The translations under genes were made by a program, and so were the position numbers. From Pollenia angustigena (lineage: Eukaryota > Arthropoda > Insecta > Diptera > Polleniidae), in NCBI GenBank assembly GCA_930367215.1, contig OV884056.1, positions 46,376,308 through 46,440,307 of the forward strand: a DNA stretch of 64,000 nt, read 5' to 3'. Every line of letters begins with the position of its first letter. The first letter of the stretch is position 1. A model generated the notes under the pieces. It was not told the origin of the DNA and ran no database searches. It worked only from the letters and a program-made list of their open reading frames with translations. Shown one piece after another: positions 23,318 through 35,820 of the stretch.

Positions 23318-24145
23318 TTAGTTTCGGTCATCCATTTCTTGTAGGGGAGCTATAGGAAAGTTGTAAAAAAAACTCATAAAATTCAGAAAAATGCATGAAA
23401 TCTTTATTTGAATCGATAGTACGGTCCATATAATTAAATGTTTGAAGATTATTTCATGCAAATGTTGACCGTGATTGCGCCTCAAATGGTCCATCCGCTT
23501 AGTCCAATGTTGGCATTCTGTTTCCAACATTTCGGCCGGTATCTCACGAATAAATGCTTCAATGTTTTCTTCCAATGCGTCAATTGAAGCGGGCATGTGT
23601 GTATAGACATGAGCTTTAACGTAGCCGCACAAAAAATAGTCTAAAGACGTTAAATCGCACGATCTAGGCGGCCAATTGACCGGTCCCGAACGTGAAATAA
23701 AATGTTCACCGAACTCGCCTCTCAATAAGTCCATTGTTAAGCGTGCTGTGTGGCATGTGGCACCGTCTTGTTGAAACCACATGTCGTGCAAGTGAACAAG
23801 CTCTTGCATTTTGGGCAAAAAAAAGTTGGATATCATCTCACGGTAGCGCTCACCATTCACAGTTACGTTACGATTCGCATCATCTTGGAACGGTCCAATG
23901 ATGCCACCAGCCCATAAACCGCACCAAACTGTGACTTTTTCTCGATGCATAAATAGCTCTTGCAATGCTTCTGGCTGATCTTCACTCCAAAATCGACAAT
24001 TCGGCTTATTAACTTACCCATTGAGCCAAAAATGAGCTTCGTCGCTGAACACAAGAAGCGCGCGATGAATTTTCTTAACAGAGCACGCATTTTGATAATA
24101 AAATTCAATAATTTGCAAGCGTTCTTCGTTTGTAAGACGATTCAT
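23318..24145 (-). pseudogene. Broken transposase (copy 7)
   Basis: Standard broken form. It has Asp to His before LHDMWF (aagtgaacaag near 23790) and a substitution in the N-terminal stretch (gttcttcg near 24121). Confidence 0.85.
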
Positions 24146-25036
24146 GGTTAAATTATAGACCAAACTGAAGATGTTTGACAGTGAAACAAAACACGAAACG
24201 TGCGTCAGCTGTTTAAACCAGTGCTGCCAAAAAGATAATAGCTAAAAAATCACCCATTATATTAGCGGAATATAACAAATCTTAAAATGTTGTTTATAGA
24301 CATATTTTAACATAAAATAAGTAATGACGTAGAAAACAAAATAAATTTTCTGTAAATATTTTACTGGATAACCCCATTTCTTTAAATCTTAAAGTGAACG
24401 ACGTCACGGGTAAAAGCTAGTTACAAAATAAAACATGGGTGGGGGTAGGTCTTTTTTGATCTACCTTGTATATATATTTTTAAGAAATGTTGCTTCTTTT
24501 TTTGGCAACTTTTAACACTTTTTCTCTTTTAGTTTTGGTACTTTCTTATTTTCAAAAAATTTGGCTAGAGATATTGTCCAGATTTAAGTGGGGTATATTT
24601 TAAGAGGTTAAAACGAAAAATGTTTTACTTTTGATACTTTTTCTCTTTTGGATAAATTTGGTATACAGATTGCATATGGTCGAGATCAAAATATACGGTA
24701 TTTTTTAATGGATAAAATTGGGATAAAACTGTTACTTTTTATCTCTTCGAAAAATTTGGTATTCATATAAAACATAACCTAAATTAACGTACAGAGTACT
24801 TTCTGGGGGAATAAAATGAGTCAAAGCTCGTACTTTTAGTACTTCGTTGCATTTGGTATAAAAAGTACAAAATATACGGCACTTTTTAAGGGGTAAAAAA
24901 TGGATAAAATTGGTACTTTTTGTACTTTTTCGGAATGCGTATGGTCCATTGGCTGGAATATATTTAGGCGCCCATTCATTGCTTTTCATATCGACAACTA
25001 TATGTAGGTTGCTCAAGATTATTGAGTGCTCAAAAA

Positions 25037-25173
25037 CCGGACACAGCTGACTAGTCAGTACTGATGCATATAACGGACACAGCTGACCAGTCAGTACTGA
25101 CTGGTCAGTACTGACGCATATACCGGCCACAGCTGACTAGTCAGTACTGATTCATATATTCGTCACTGTTGAC
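25037..25173. repeat. Palindromic repeat cluster (unit 7)
   Basis: Full form with the 26-bp palindrome. Confidence 0.75.
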
Positions 25174-25556
25174 GTATTTTTTAGTTTTAATAAAACACTA
25201 TTAAAATAAAACATCTCATTCAATTCTCATACAAATTTTTGTCTTTATTTAAAATAAAATTCAATATTTTTTTGGTTTCCAAAATAACTTAAATAAATAA
25301 ATATTTTTTTTTTTTAACTAAATTTTTTAAATTAATTATGTTTTGTTTGCATTCGAAAACGTTTGCTGGATCAAACATCATTCAACAGTTTCTTAATTTC
25401 ATTAAACAAGCACCTTCTTACAAATAAAGTTCGGTCAATAAAAAGTGTTAAAAATAAAGCTAAACTTTTACCAATTTATTGGTCACGCTTATTTTTTGAT
25501 TTTTTTTCTCTTTTAGATTGATTATTTTAGTTTAAATTAAAAAAATTGTCGTCATT

Positions 25557-26136
25557 TTATTTATTAACCCCTTTTTCTTTTATGTATTTTTGTTGCTTTA
25601 CCCTATGGTGGGCACGTTCAACCGCTTTTCTTATACTTTTTTCATACTCCCCGGCTCCTAGGTTCTGAAAAACATCTAAAATATGAAGTAAAAAAAAAGA
25701 CAGAAATGTTAAATATTCAAAGACTAAAATTATTTAATGTCTGTACATACCTCTTACAATTTTATTTAGCAGCGTGAGATTTGACAACGGAAGTTTTCCC
25801 CACCTTCCATCCCAATTATATTTATATAGCAAATCATCTGCAAACGATGCACTAATAACACTGCCAACATCTAAAGAAACACCTTTAATTTTATGAATAT
25901 AGGACTTCTGTAAAGAAGTTGAATTACTGTTTGAGCAAGTAAAATATATAAAATATTGTGATTGTTACCATGGCCTGAGCGTAATCGGAGTCTAGCTTCT
26001 CCTCTATTTCTTGCACTGCTGTTGTGGTCCGCAAGGGGAGCATGCTGGCGGTCTCATCAAGCCCTTGATCAGAAGTCTCTCCTGTCATGCGGCTGAGGTA
26101 CTCTTGGGCTTTTTTTATGCCTACTTTACACTCCAT
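25557..26136 (-). CDS. DUF4806-like protein gene (copy 7)
   Basis: Intact consensus frame in all three exons, with splice sites as in copy 1. Confidence 0.7.
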
Positions 26137-26962
26137 TAGAATTTTAGCTTATTGATGGAACAGGTTGTATATTAGATCTTTCACTTCTTGCACTATCTTC
26201 GTTTTCTATTAACCTTCTATACATTTTAATTTTGGACTCAAATGTCTTTTTTTCCAATGATAGACAATTTTGCAAACGTCTTTTTTTCATAGTTATCTTT
26301 TATCACAAAAAGTATACTTTTATTATTTAATTTAATTTCTTAATAGGTATTTTCTATCTTATTGTCACTTTTTTATATTTTAATAGGTATTTGTGTTATT
26401 TTTATTGTCACTCAATTCTTGCTTTCTGTCAAGGCAAATATTATTTTTTATCACTCTTTATTGTCACTGTCAATTTTTATTTCACTTTTTTTATATTTAT
26501 TTTAAATAATATAATGGGCGCACGTCACAATTTCATAAAATTCCTTTCGCTTTTAAAATTAATCTTGAATTTTTTACATATTTTACACATTCCATTCAAA
26601 AATGAAACTGTCTAACATACATTCGTTGTTTCACTCTTACATACGCATTTCATTCCTGGAGTAATTAGCGTTGCCACTAGCAAACATTTCTTCCTAAAAT
26701 GTTTTTAACAACAGCAATTCCCAAAATTCCACCACTTTTTTTTTAAATAATTAATACAAATTTAGCTAAATTCTTATAATTATTAAAATTTATGAAACGT
26801 ATTAACAGATATATTCAACATATTATTAAGTATATATAAAAATAAGAAGAAAAGATTAATAAAATTTGGGCTTTGCAAAATATTCCTAATTTGGTATACA
26901 AACGCACACGAGTGGCAACGCCACTTGTAACAATAAAAACAAACAAAAATAGTGCGTGTGTA

Positions 26963-27790
26963 TTAGTTTCGGTCATCCATTTCTTGTAGGGGAGCTATAG
27001 GAAAGTTGTAAAAAAAACTCATAAAATTCAGAAAAATGCATGAAATCTTTATTTGAATCGATAGTACGGTCCATATAATTAAATGTTTGAAGATTATTTC
27101 ATGCAAATGTTGACCGTGATTGCGCCTCAAATGGTCCATCCGCTTAGTCCAATGTTGGCATTCTGTTTCCAACATTTCGGCCGGTATCTCACGAATAAAT
27201 GCTTCAATGTTTTCTTCCAATGCGTCAATTGAAGCGGGCATGTGTGTATAGACATGAGCTTTAACGTAGCCGCACAAAAAATAGTCTAAAGACGTTAAAT
27301 CGCACGATCTAGGCGGCCAATTGACCGGTCCCGAACGTGAAATAAAATGTTCACCGAACTCGCCTCTCAATAAGTCCATTGTTAAGCGTGCTGTGTGGCA
27401 TGTGGCACCGTCTTGTTGAAACCACATGTCGTGCAAGTCAACAAGCTCTTGCATTTTGGGCAAAAAAAAGTTGGATATCATCTCACGGTAGCGCTCACCA
27501 TTCACAGTTACGTTACGATTCGCATCATCTTGGAACGGTCCAATGATGCCACCAGCCCATAAACCGCACCAAACTGTGACTTTTTCTCGATGCATAAATA
27601 GCTCTTGCAATGCTTCTGGCTGATCTTCACTCCAAAATCGACAATTCGGCTTATTAACTTACCCATTGAGCCAAAAATGAGCTTCGTCGCTGAACACAAG
27701 AAGCGCGCGATGAATTTTCTTAACAGAGCACGCATTTTGATAATAAAATTCAATAATTTGCAAGCGTTGTTCGTTTGTAAGACGATTCAT
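26963..27790 (-). pseudogene. Broken transposase (copy 8)
   Basis: Matches the majority form exactly as far as read. It is a good consensus copy apart from the shared internal stop and internal deletion. Confidence 0.85.
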
Positions 27791-28682
27791 GGTTAAATTA
27801 TAGACCAAACTGAAGATGTTTGACAGTGAAACAAAACACGAAACGTGCGTCAGCTGTTTAAACCAGTGCTGCCAAAAAGATAATAGCTAAAAAATCACCC
27901 ATTATATTAGCGGAATATAACAAATCTTAAAATGTTGTTTATAGACATATTTTAACATAAAATAAGTAATGACGTAGAAAACAAAATAAATTTTCTGTAA
28001 ATATTTTACTGGATAACCCCATTTCTTTAAATCTTAAAGTGAACGACGTCACGGGTAAAAGCTAGTTACAAAATAAAACATGGGTGGGGGTAGGTCTTTT
28101 TTGATCTACCTTGTATATATATTTTTAAGAAATGTTGCTTCTTTTTTTTGGCAACTTTTAACACTTTTTCTCTTTTAGTTTTGGTACTTTCTTATTTTCA
28201 AAAAATTTGGCTAGAGATATTGTCCAGATTTAAGTGGGGTATATTTTAAGAGGTTAAAACGAAAAATGTTTTACTTTTGATACTTTTTCTCTTTTGGATA
28301 AATTTGGTATACAGATTGCATATGGTCGAGATCAAAATATACGGTATTTTTTAATGGATAAAATTGGGATTAAACTGTTACTTTTTATCTCTTCGAAAAA
28401 TTTGGTATTCATATAAAACATAACCTAAATTAACGTACAGAGTACTTTCTGGGGGAATAAAATGAGTCAAAGCTCGTACTTTTAGTACTTCGTTGCATTT
28501 GGTATAAAAAGTACAAAATATACGGCACTTTTTAAGGGGTAAAAAATGGATCAAATTGGTACTTTTTGTACTTTTTCGGAATGCGTATGGTCCATTGGCT
28601 GGAATATATTTAGGCGCCCATTCATTGCTTTTCATATCGACAACTATATGTAGGTTGCTCAAGATTACTGAGTGCTCAAAAA

Positions 28683-28819
28683 CCGGACACAGCTGACTAG
28701 TCAGTACTGATGCATATAACGGACACAGCTGACCAGTCAGTACTGACTGGTCAGTACTGACGCATATACCGGCCACAGCTGACTAGTCAGTACTGATTCA
28801 TATATTCGTCACTGTTGAC
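28683..28819. repeat. Palindromic repeat cluster (unit 8)
   Basis: Full form with the 26-bp palindrome. Confidence 0.75.
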
Positions 28820-29202
28820 GTATTTTTTAGTTTCAATAAAACACTATTAAAATAAAACATCTCATTCAATTCTCATACAAATTTTTGTCTTTATTTAAAA
28901 TAAAATTCAATATTTTTTTGGTTTCCAAAATAACTTAAATAAAAAAATATTTTTTTTTTTTAACTAAATTTTTTAAATTAATTATGTTTTGTTTGCATTC
29001 GAAAACGTTTGCTGGATCAAACATCATTCAACAGTTTCTTAATTACATTAAACAAGCACCTTCTTACAAATAAAGTTCAGTCAATAAAAAGTGTTAAAAA
29101 TAAAGCTAAACTTTTACCAATTTATTGGTCACGCTTATTTTTTGATTTTTTTTCTCTTTTAGATTGATTATTTTAGTTTAAATTAAAAAAATTGTCGTCA
29201 TT

Positions 29203-29779
29203 TTATTTATTAACCCCTTTTTCTTTTATGTATTTTTGTTGCTTTACCCTATGGTGGGCACGTTCAACCGCTTTTCTTATACTTTTTTCATACTCCCCGG
29301 CTCCTAGGTTCTGAAAAACATCTAAAATATGAAGTAAAAAAAAAGACAGAAATGTTAAATATTCAAAGACTAAAATTATTTAATGTCTGTACATACCTCT
29401 TACAATTTTATTTAGCAGCGTGAGATTTGACAACGGAAGTTTTCCCCACCTTCCATCCCAATAATATTTATATAGCAAATCATCTGCAAACGATGCACTA
29501 ATAACACTGCCAACATCTAAAGAAACACCTTTAATTTTATGAATATAGGACTTCTGTAAAGAAGTTGAATTACTGTTTGAGCAAGTAAAATATATAAAAT
29601 ATTGTGATTGTTACCATGGCCTGAGCGTAATCGGAGTCTAGCTTCTCTATTTCTTGCACTGCTGTTGTGGTCCGCAAGGGGAGCATGCTGGCGGTCTCAT
29701 CAAGCCCTTGATCAGAAGTCTCTCCTGTCATGTGGCTGAGGTACTCTTGGGCTTTTTTTATGCCTACTTTACACTCCAT
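29203..29779 (-). CDS. DUF4806-like protein gene (copy 8)
   Basis: The frame is kept despite a 3-bp in-frame loss of one Glu codon in the acidic helix (agcttctcta near 29640). It also has Arg to His in LSRMTG and Asn to Tyr in the YNWDG core (ccaataata near 29459), a position I would expect to matter. Confidence 0.65.
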
Positions 29780-30605
29780 TAGAATTTTAGCTTATTGATG
29801 GAACAGGTTGTATATTAGATCTTTCACTTCGTGCACTATCTTCGTTTTCTATTAACCTTCTATACATTTTAATTTTGGACTCAAATGTCTTTTTTTCCAA
29901 TGATAGACAATTTTGCAAACGTCTTTTTTTCATAGTTATCTTTTATCACAAAAAGTATACTTTTATTATTTAATTTAATTTCTTAATAGGTATTTTCTAT
30001 CTTATTGTCACTTTTTTATATTTTAATAGGTATTTGTGTTATTTTTATTGTCACTCAATTCATGCTTTCTGTCAAGGCAAATATTATTTTTTATCACTCT
30101 TTATTGTCACTGTCAATTTTTATTTCACTTTTTTTATATTTATTTTAAATAATATAATGGGCGCACGTCACAATTTCATAAAATTCCTTTCGCTTTTAAA
30201 ATTAATCTTGAATTTTTTACATATTTTACACATTCCATTCAAAAATGAAACTGTCTAACATACATTCGTTGTTTCACTCTTACATACGCATTTCATTCCT
30301 GGAGTAATTAGCGTTGCCACTAGCAAACATTTCTTCCTAAAATGTTTTTAACAACAGCAATTCCCAAAATTCCACCACTTTTTTTTTAAATAATTAATAC
30401 AAATTTAGCTAAATTCTTATAATTATTAAAATTTATGAAACGTATTAACAGATATATTCAACATATTATTAAGTATATATAAAAATAAGAAGAAAAGATT
30501 AATAAAATTTGGGCTTTGCAAAATATTCCTAATTTGGTATACAAACGCACACGAGTGGCAACGCCACTTGTAACAATAAAAACAAACAAAAATAGTGCGT
30601 GTGTA

Positions 30606-31216
30606 TTAGTTTCGGTCATCCATTTCTTGTAGGGGAGCTATAGGAAAGTTGTAAAAAAAACTCATAAAATTCAGAAAAATGCATGAAATCTTTATTTGAA
30701 TCGATAGTACGGTCCATATAATTAAATGTTTGAAGATTATTTCATGCAAATGTTGACCGTGATTGCGCCTCAAATGGTCCATCCGCTTAGTCCAATGTTG
30801 GCATTCTGTTTCCAACATTTCGGCCGGTATCTCACGAATAAATGCTTCAATGTTTTCTTCCAATGCGTCAATTGAAGCGGGCATGTGTGTATAGACATGA
30901 GCTTTAACGTAGCCGCACAAAAAATAGTCTAAAGACGTTAAATCGCACGATCTAGGCGGCCAATTGACCGGTCCCGAACGTGAAATAAAATGTTCACCGA
31001 ACTCGCCTCTCAATAAGTCCATTGTTAAGCGTGCTGTGTGGCATGTGGCACCGTCTTGTTGAAACCACATGTCGTGCAAGTCAACAAGCTCTTGCATTTT
31101 GGGCAAAAAAAAGTTGGATATCATCTCACGGTAGCGCTCACCATTCACAGTTACGTTACGATTCGCATCATCTTGGAACGGTCCAATGATGCCACCAGCC
31201 CATAAACCGCACCAAA
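30606..31216 (-). pseudogene. Transposase copy 9, 5' end deleted
   Basis: The frame is standard from the C-terminus up to VWCGLWAGG, then stops at the deletion junction where ccgcaccaaa meets taagtaatgacg. The N-terminal region, first catalytic Asp and 5' transposon end are gone. A few bases of aaa/taa microhomology lie at the junction. Confidence 0.85.
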
Positions 31217-31934
31217 TAAGTAATGACGTAGAAAACAAAATAAATTTTCTGTAAATATTTTACTGGATAACCCCATTTCTTTAAATCTTAAAGTGAACGA
31301 CGTCACGGGTAAAAGCTAGTTACAAAATAAAACATGGGTGGGGGTAGGTCTTTTTTGATCTACCTTGTATATATATTTTTAAGAAATGTTGCTTCTTTTT
31401 TTGGCAACTTTTAACACTTTTCTCTTTTAGTTTTGGTACTTTCTTATTTTCCAAAAATTTGGCTAGAGATATTGTCCAGATTTAAGTGGGGTATATTTTA
31501 AGAGGTTAAAACGAAAAATGTTTTACTTTTGATACTTTTTCTCTTTTGGATAAATTTGGTATACAGATTGCATATGGTCGAGATCAAAATATACGGTATT
31601 TTTTAATGGATAAAATTGGGATAAAACTGTTACTTTTTATCTCTTCGAAAAATTTGGTATTCATATAAAACATAACCTAAATTAACGTACAGAGTACTTT
31701 CTGGGGGAATAAAATGAGTCAAAGCTCGTACTTTTAGTAGTTCGTTGCATTTGGTATAAAAAGTACAAAATATACGACACTTTTTAAGGGGTAAAAAATG
31801 GATCAAATTGGTACTTTTTGTACTTTTTCGGAATGCGTATGGTCCATTGGCTGGAATATATTTAGGCGCCCATTCATTGCTTTTCATATCGACAACTATA
31901 TGTAGGTTGCTCAAGATTATTGAGTGCTCAAAAA

Positions 31935-32071
31935 CCGGACACAGCTGACTAGTCAGTACTGATGCATATAACGGACACAGCTGACCAGTCAGTACTGACT
32001 GGTCAGTACTGACGCATATACCGGCCACAGCTGACTAGTCAGTACTGATTCATATATTCGTCACTGTTGAC
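31935..32071. repeat. Palindromic repeat cluster (unit 9)
   Basis: Full form with the 26-bp palindrome. Confidence 0.75.
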
Positions 32072-32454
32072 GTATTTTTTAGTTTTAATAAAACACTATT
32101 AAAATAAAACATCTCATTCAATTCTCATACAAATTTTTGTCTTTATTTAAAATAAAATTCAATATTTTTTTGGTTTCCAAAATAACTTAAATAAATAAAT
32201 ATTTTTTTTTTTTAACTAAATTTTTTAAATTAATTATGTTTTGTTTGCATTCGAAAACGTTTGCTGGATCAAACATCATTCAACAGTTTCTTAATTACAT
32301 TAAACAAGCACCTTCTTACAAATAAAGTTCAGTCAATAAAAAGTGTTAAAAATAAAGCTAAACTTTTACCAATTTATTGGTCACGCTTATTTTTTGATTT
32401 TTTTTCTCTTTTAGATTGATTATTTTAGTTTAAATTAAAAAAATTGTCGTCATT

Positions 32455-33033
32455 TTATTTATTAACCCCTTTTTCTTTTATGTATTTTTGTTGCTTTACC
32501 CTATGGTGGGCACGTTCAACCGCTTTTCTTATACTTTTTTCATACTCCCCGGCTCCTAGGTTCTGAAAAACATCTAAAATATGAAGTAAAAAAAAGACAG
32601 AAATGTTAAATATTCAAAGACTAAAAATATTTAATGTCTGTACATACCTCTTACAATTTTATTTAGCAGCGTGAGATTTGACAACGGAAGTTTTCGCAAC
32701 CTTCCATCCCAATTATATTTATATAGCAAATCATCTGCAAACGATGCACTAATAACACTGCCAACATCTAAAGAAACACCTTTAATTTTATGAATATAGG
32801 ACTTCTGTAAAGAAGTTGAATTACTGTTTGAGCAAGTAAAATATATAAAATATTGTGATTGTTACCATGGCCTGAGCGTAATCGGAGTCTAGCTTCTCCT
32901 CTATTTCTTGCACTGCTGTTGTGGTCCGCAAGGGGAGCATGCTGGCGGTCTCATCAAGCCCTTGATCAGAAGTCTCTCCTGTCATGCGGCTGAGGTACTC
33001 TTGGGCTTTTTTTATGCCTACTTTACACTCCAT
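32455..33033 (-). CDS. DUF4806-like protein gene (copy 9)
   Basis: Intact frame, but exon 2 carries two clustered substitutions (ttttcgcaacc near 32693) that turn RWGK into RLRK in the core. Confidence 0.65.
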
Positions 33034-33735
33034 TAGAATTTTAGCTTATTGATGGAACAGGTTGTATATTAGATCTTTCACTTCGTGCACTATCTTCGTT
33101 TTCTATTAACCTTCTATACATTTTAATTTTGGACTCAAATGTCTTTTTTTCCAATGATAGACAATTTTGCAAACGTCTTTTTTTCATAGTTATCTTTTAT
33201 CACAAAAAGTATACTTTTATTATTTAATTTAATTTCTTAATAGGTATTTTCTATCTTATTGTCACTTTTTTATATTTTAATAGGTATTTGTGTTATTTTT
33301 ATTGTCACTCAATTCTTGCTTTCTGTCAAGGCAAATATTATTTTTTATCACTCTTTATTGTCACTGTCAATTTTTATTTCACTTTTTTTATATTTATTTT
33401 AAATAATATAATGGGCGCACGTCACAATTTCATAAAATTCCTTTCGCTTTTAAAATTAATCTTGAATTTTTTACATATTTTACACATTCCATTCAAAAAT
33501 GAAACTGTCTAACATACATTCGATGTTTCACTCTTACATACGCATTTCATTCCTGGAGTAATTAGCGTTGCCACTAGCAAACCTTTCTTCCTAAAATGTT
33601 TTTAACAACAGCAATTCCCAAAATTCCACCACTTTTTTTTTAAATAATTAATACAAATTTAGCTAAATTCTTATAATTATTAAAATTTATGAAACGTATT
33701 AACAGATATATTCAACATATTATTAAGTATATATA

Positions 33736-33750
33736 AAAATAAGAAGAAAA
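33736..33750. repeat. Left copy of direct repeat flanking the satellite insertion
   Basis: aaaataagaagaaaa is present once in uninterrupted units, here and again at 38120-38134. Its outer A residues could belong to the satellite, so the certain duplicated core is about 7-8 bp (taagaag). Looks like a target-site duplication. Confidence 0.6.
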
Positions 33751-35820
33751 AAGTAATTTCAATTTTTGGGAATACAAAATTTTAATTTCAAAAGATTTTG
33801 TTATTCGTGCTTAATTCCCAGTTTTTATTCTTGATAAAAACACTTGAAATTTATTGTTGATGGGATAAGCTATTCCTATGCATTTCACTGGTTGCTTAGG
33901 CCAGATCATCAGGAAACTTCATCCATAAAGATTTTAGACAAACTAAAGATATTAAACCAAATAAAACTGTTAAACGTATAAGACTTATAGCAACAGTTTT
34001 ACTTGTAACAATATCAAAGCTTGAACAAAATACATCAACAATAAAAAAGTGGGTTTATCTCATCTTACACTCCCCACTACAATTAGTTGAAATTCTCTCA
34101 ACATTAATTGTAGTTGTAAGTAGGTTAAGAAAAACAAAATAAAAAACAAACAACAACTTACAAAAGATGTTGTCAATTAAGTGTTTTTTTAGGCCGTGCA
34201 CTTGCCTGTTTATTATCAAAAAGTAATTTCAATTTTTGGGAATACAAAATTTTAATTTCAAAAGATTTTGTTATTCGTGCTTAATTCCCAGTTTTTATTC
34301 TTGATAAAAACACTTGAAATTTATTGTTGATGGGATAAGCTATTCCTATGCATTTCACTGGTTGCTTAGGCCAGATCATCAGGAAACTTCATCCATAAAG
34401 ATTTTAGACAAACTAAAGATATTAAACCAAATAAAACTGTTAAACGTATAAGACTTATAGCAACAGTTTTACTTGTAACAATATCAAAGCTTGAACAAAA
34501 TACATCAACAATAAAAAAGTGGGTTTATCTCATCTTACACTCCCCACTACAATTAGTTGAAATTCTCTCAACATTAATTGTAGTTGTAAGTAGGTTAAGA
34601 AAAACAAAATAAAAAACAAACAACAACTTACAAAAGATGTTGTCAATTAAGTGTTTTTTTAGGCCGTGCACTTGCCTGTTTATTATCAAAAAGTAATTTC
34701 AATTTTTGGGAATACAAAATTTTAATTTCAAAAGATTTTGTTATTCGTGCTTAATTCCCAGTTTTTATTCTTGATAAAAACACTTGAAATTTATTGTTGA
34801 TGGGATAAGCTATTCCTATGCATTTCACTGGTTGCTTAGGCCAGATCATCAGGAAACTTCATCCATAAAGATTTTAGACAAACTAAAGATATTAAACCAA
34901 ATAAAACTGTTAAACGTATAAGACTTATAGCAACAGTTTTACTTGTAACAATATCAAAGCTTGAACAAAATACATCAACAATAAAAAAGTGGGTTTATCT
35001 CATCTTACACTCCCCACTACAATTAGTTGAAATTCTCTCAACATTAATTGTAGTTGTAAGTAGGTTAAGAAAAACAAAATAAAAAACAAACAACAACTTA
35101 CAAAAGATGTTGTCAATTAAGTGTTTTTTTAGGCCGTGCACTTGCCTGTTTATTATCAAAAAGTAATTTCAATTTTTGGGAATACAAAATTTTAATTTCA
35201 AAAGATTTTGTTATTCGTGCTTAATTCCCAGTTTTTATTCTTGATAAAAACACTTGAAATTTATTGTTGATGGGATAAGCTATTCCTATGCATTTCACTG
35301 GTTGCTTAGGCCAGATCATCAGGAAACTTCATCCATAAAGATTTTAGACAAACTAAAGATATTAAACCAAATAAAACTGTTAAACGTATAAGACTTATAG
35401 CAACAGTTTTACTTGTAACAATATCAAAGCTTGAACAAAATACATCAACAATAAAAAAGTGGGTTTATCTCATCTTACACTCCCCACTACAATTAGTTGA
35501 AATTCTCTCAACATTAATTGTAGTTGTAAGTAGGTTAAGAAAAACAAAATAAAAAACAAACAACAACTTACAAAAGATGTTGTCAATTAAGTGTTTTTTT
35601 AGGCCGTGCACTTGCCTGTTTATTATCAAAAAGTAATTTCAATTTTTGGGAATACAAAATTTTAATTTCAAAAGATTTTGTTATTCGTGCTTAATTCCCA
35701 GTTTTTATTCTTGATAAAAACACTTGAAATTTATTGTTGATGGGATAAGCTATTCCTATGCATTTCACTGGTTGCTTAGGCCAGATCATCAGGAAACTTC
35801 ATCCATAAAGATTTTAGACA
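33751..35820 (+). repeat. 470-bp satellite, forward array (4.4 monomers)
   Basis: Monomers start at 33751, 34221, 34691, 35161 and 35631 with an exact 470-bp period, and the last stops after 190 bp. The copies look identical. The monomer is AT-rich and contains internal inverted repeats: aaaactgtt/aacagtttt at 33963-34000, and a bulged stem around 34077-34113 (ctacaatta...taattgtag). No protein-coding frame or known gene is recognised. It is unrelated to the 3.65-kb unit. Confidence 0.93.

Larger units (their letters stand above)
19719..23353. repeat. Tandem array unit 6
   Basis: 3,635 bp long. A 9-bp deletion removes one of two adjacent gtacttttt copies near 21282, consistent with slippage. 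Confidence 0.96.
23354..26998. repeat. Tandem array unit 7
   Basis: Standard 3,645-bp unit with only point differences. Confidence 0.97.
26999..30641. repeat. Tandem array unit 8
   Basis: Standard unit of 3,643 bp. Confidence 0.97.
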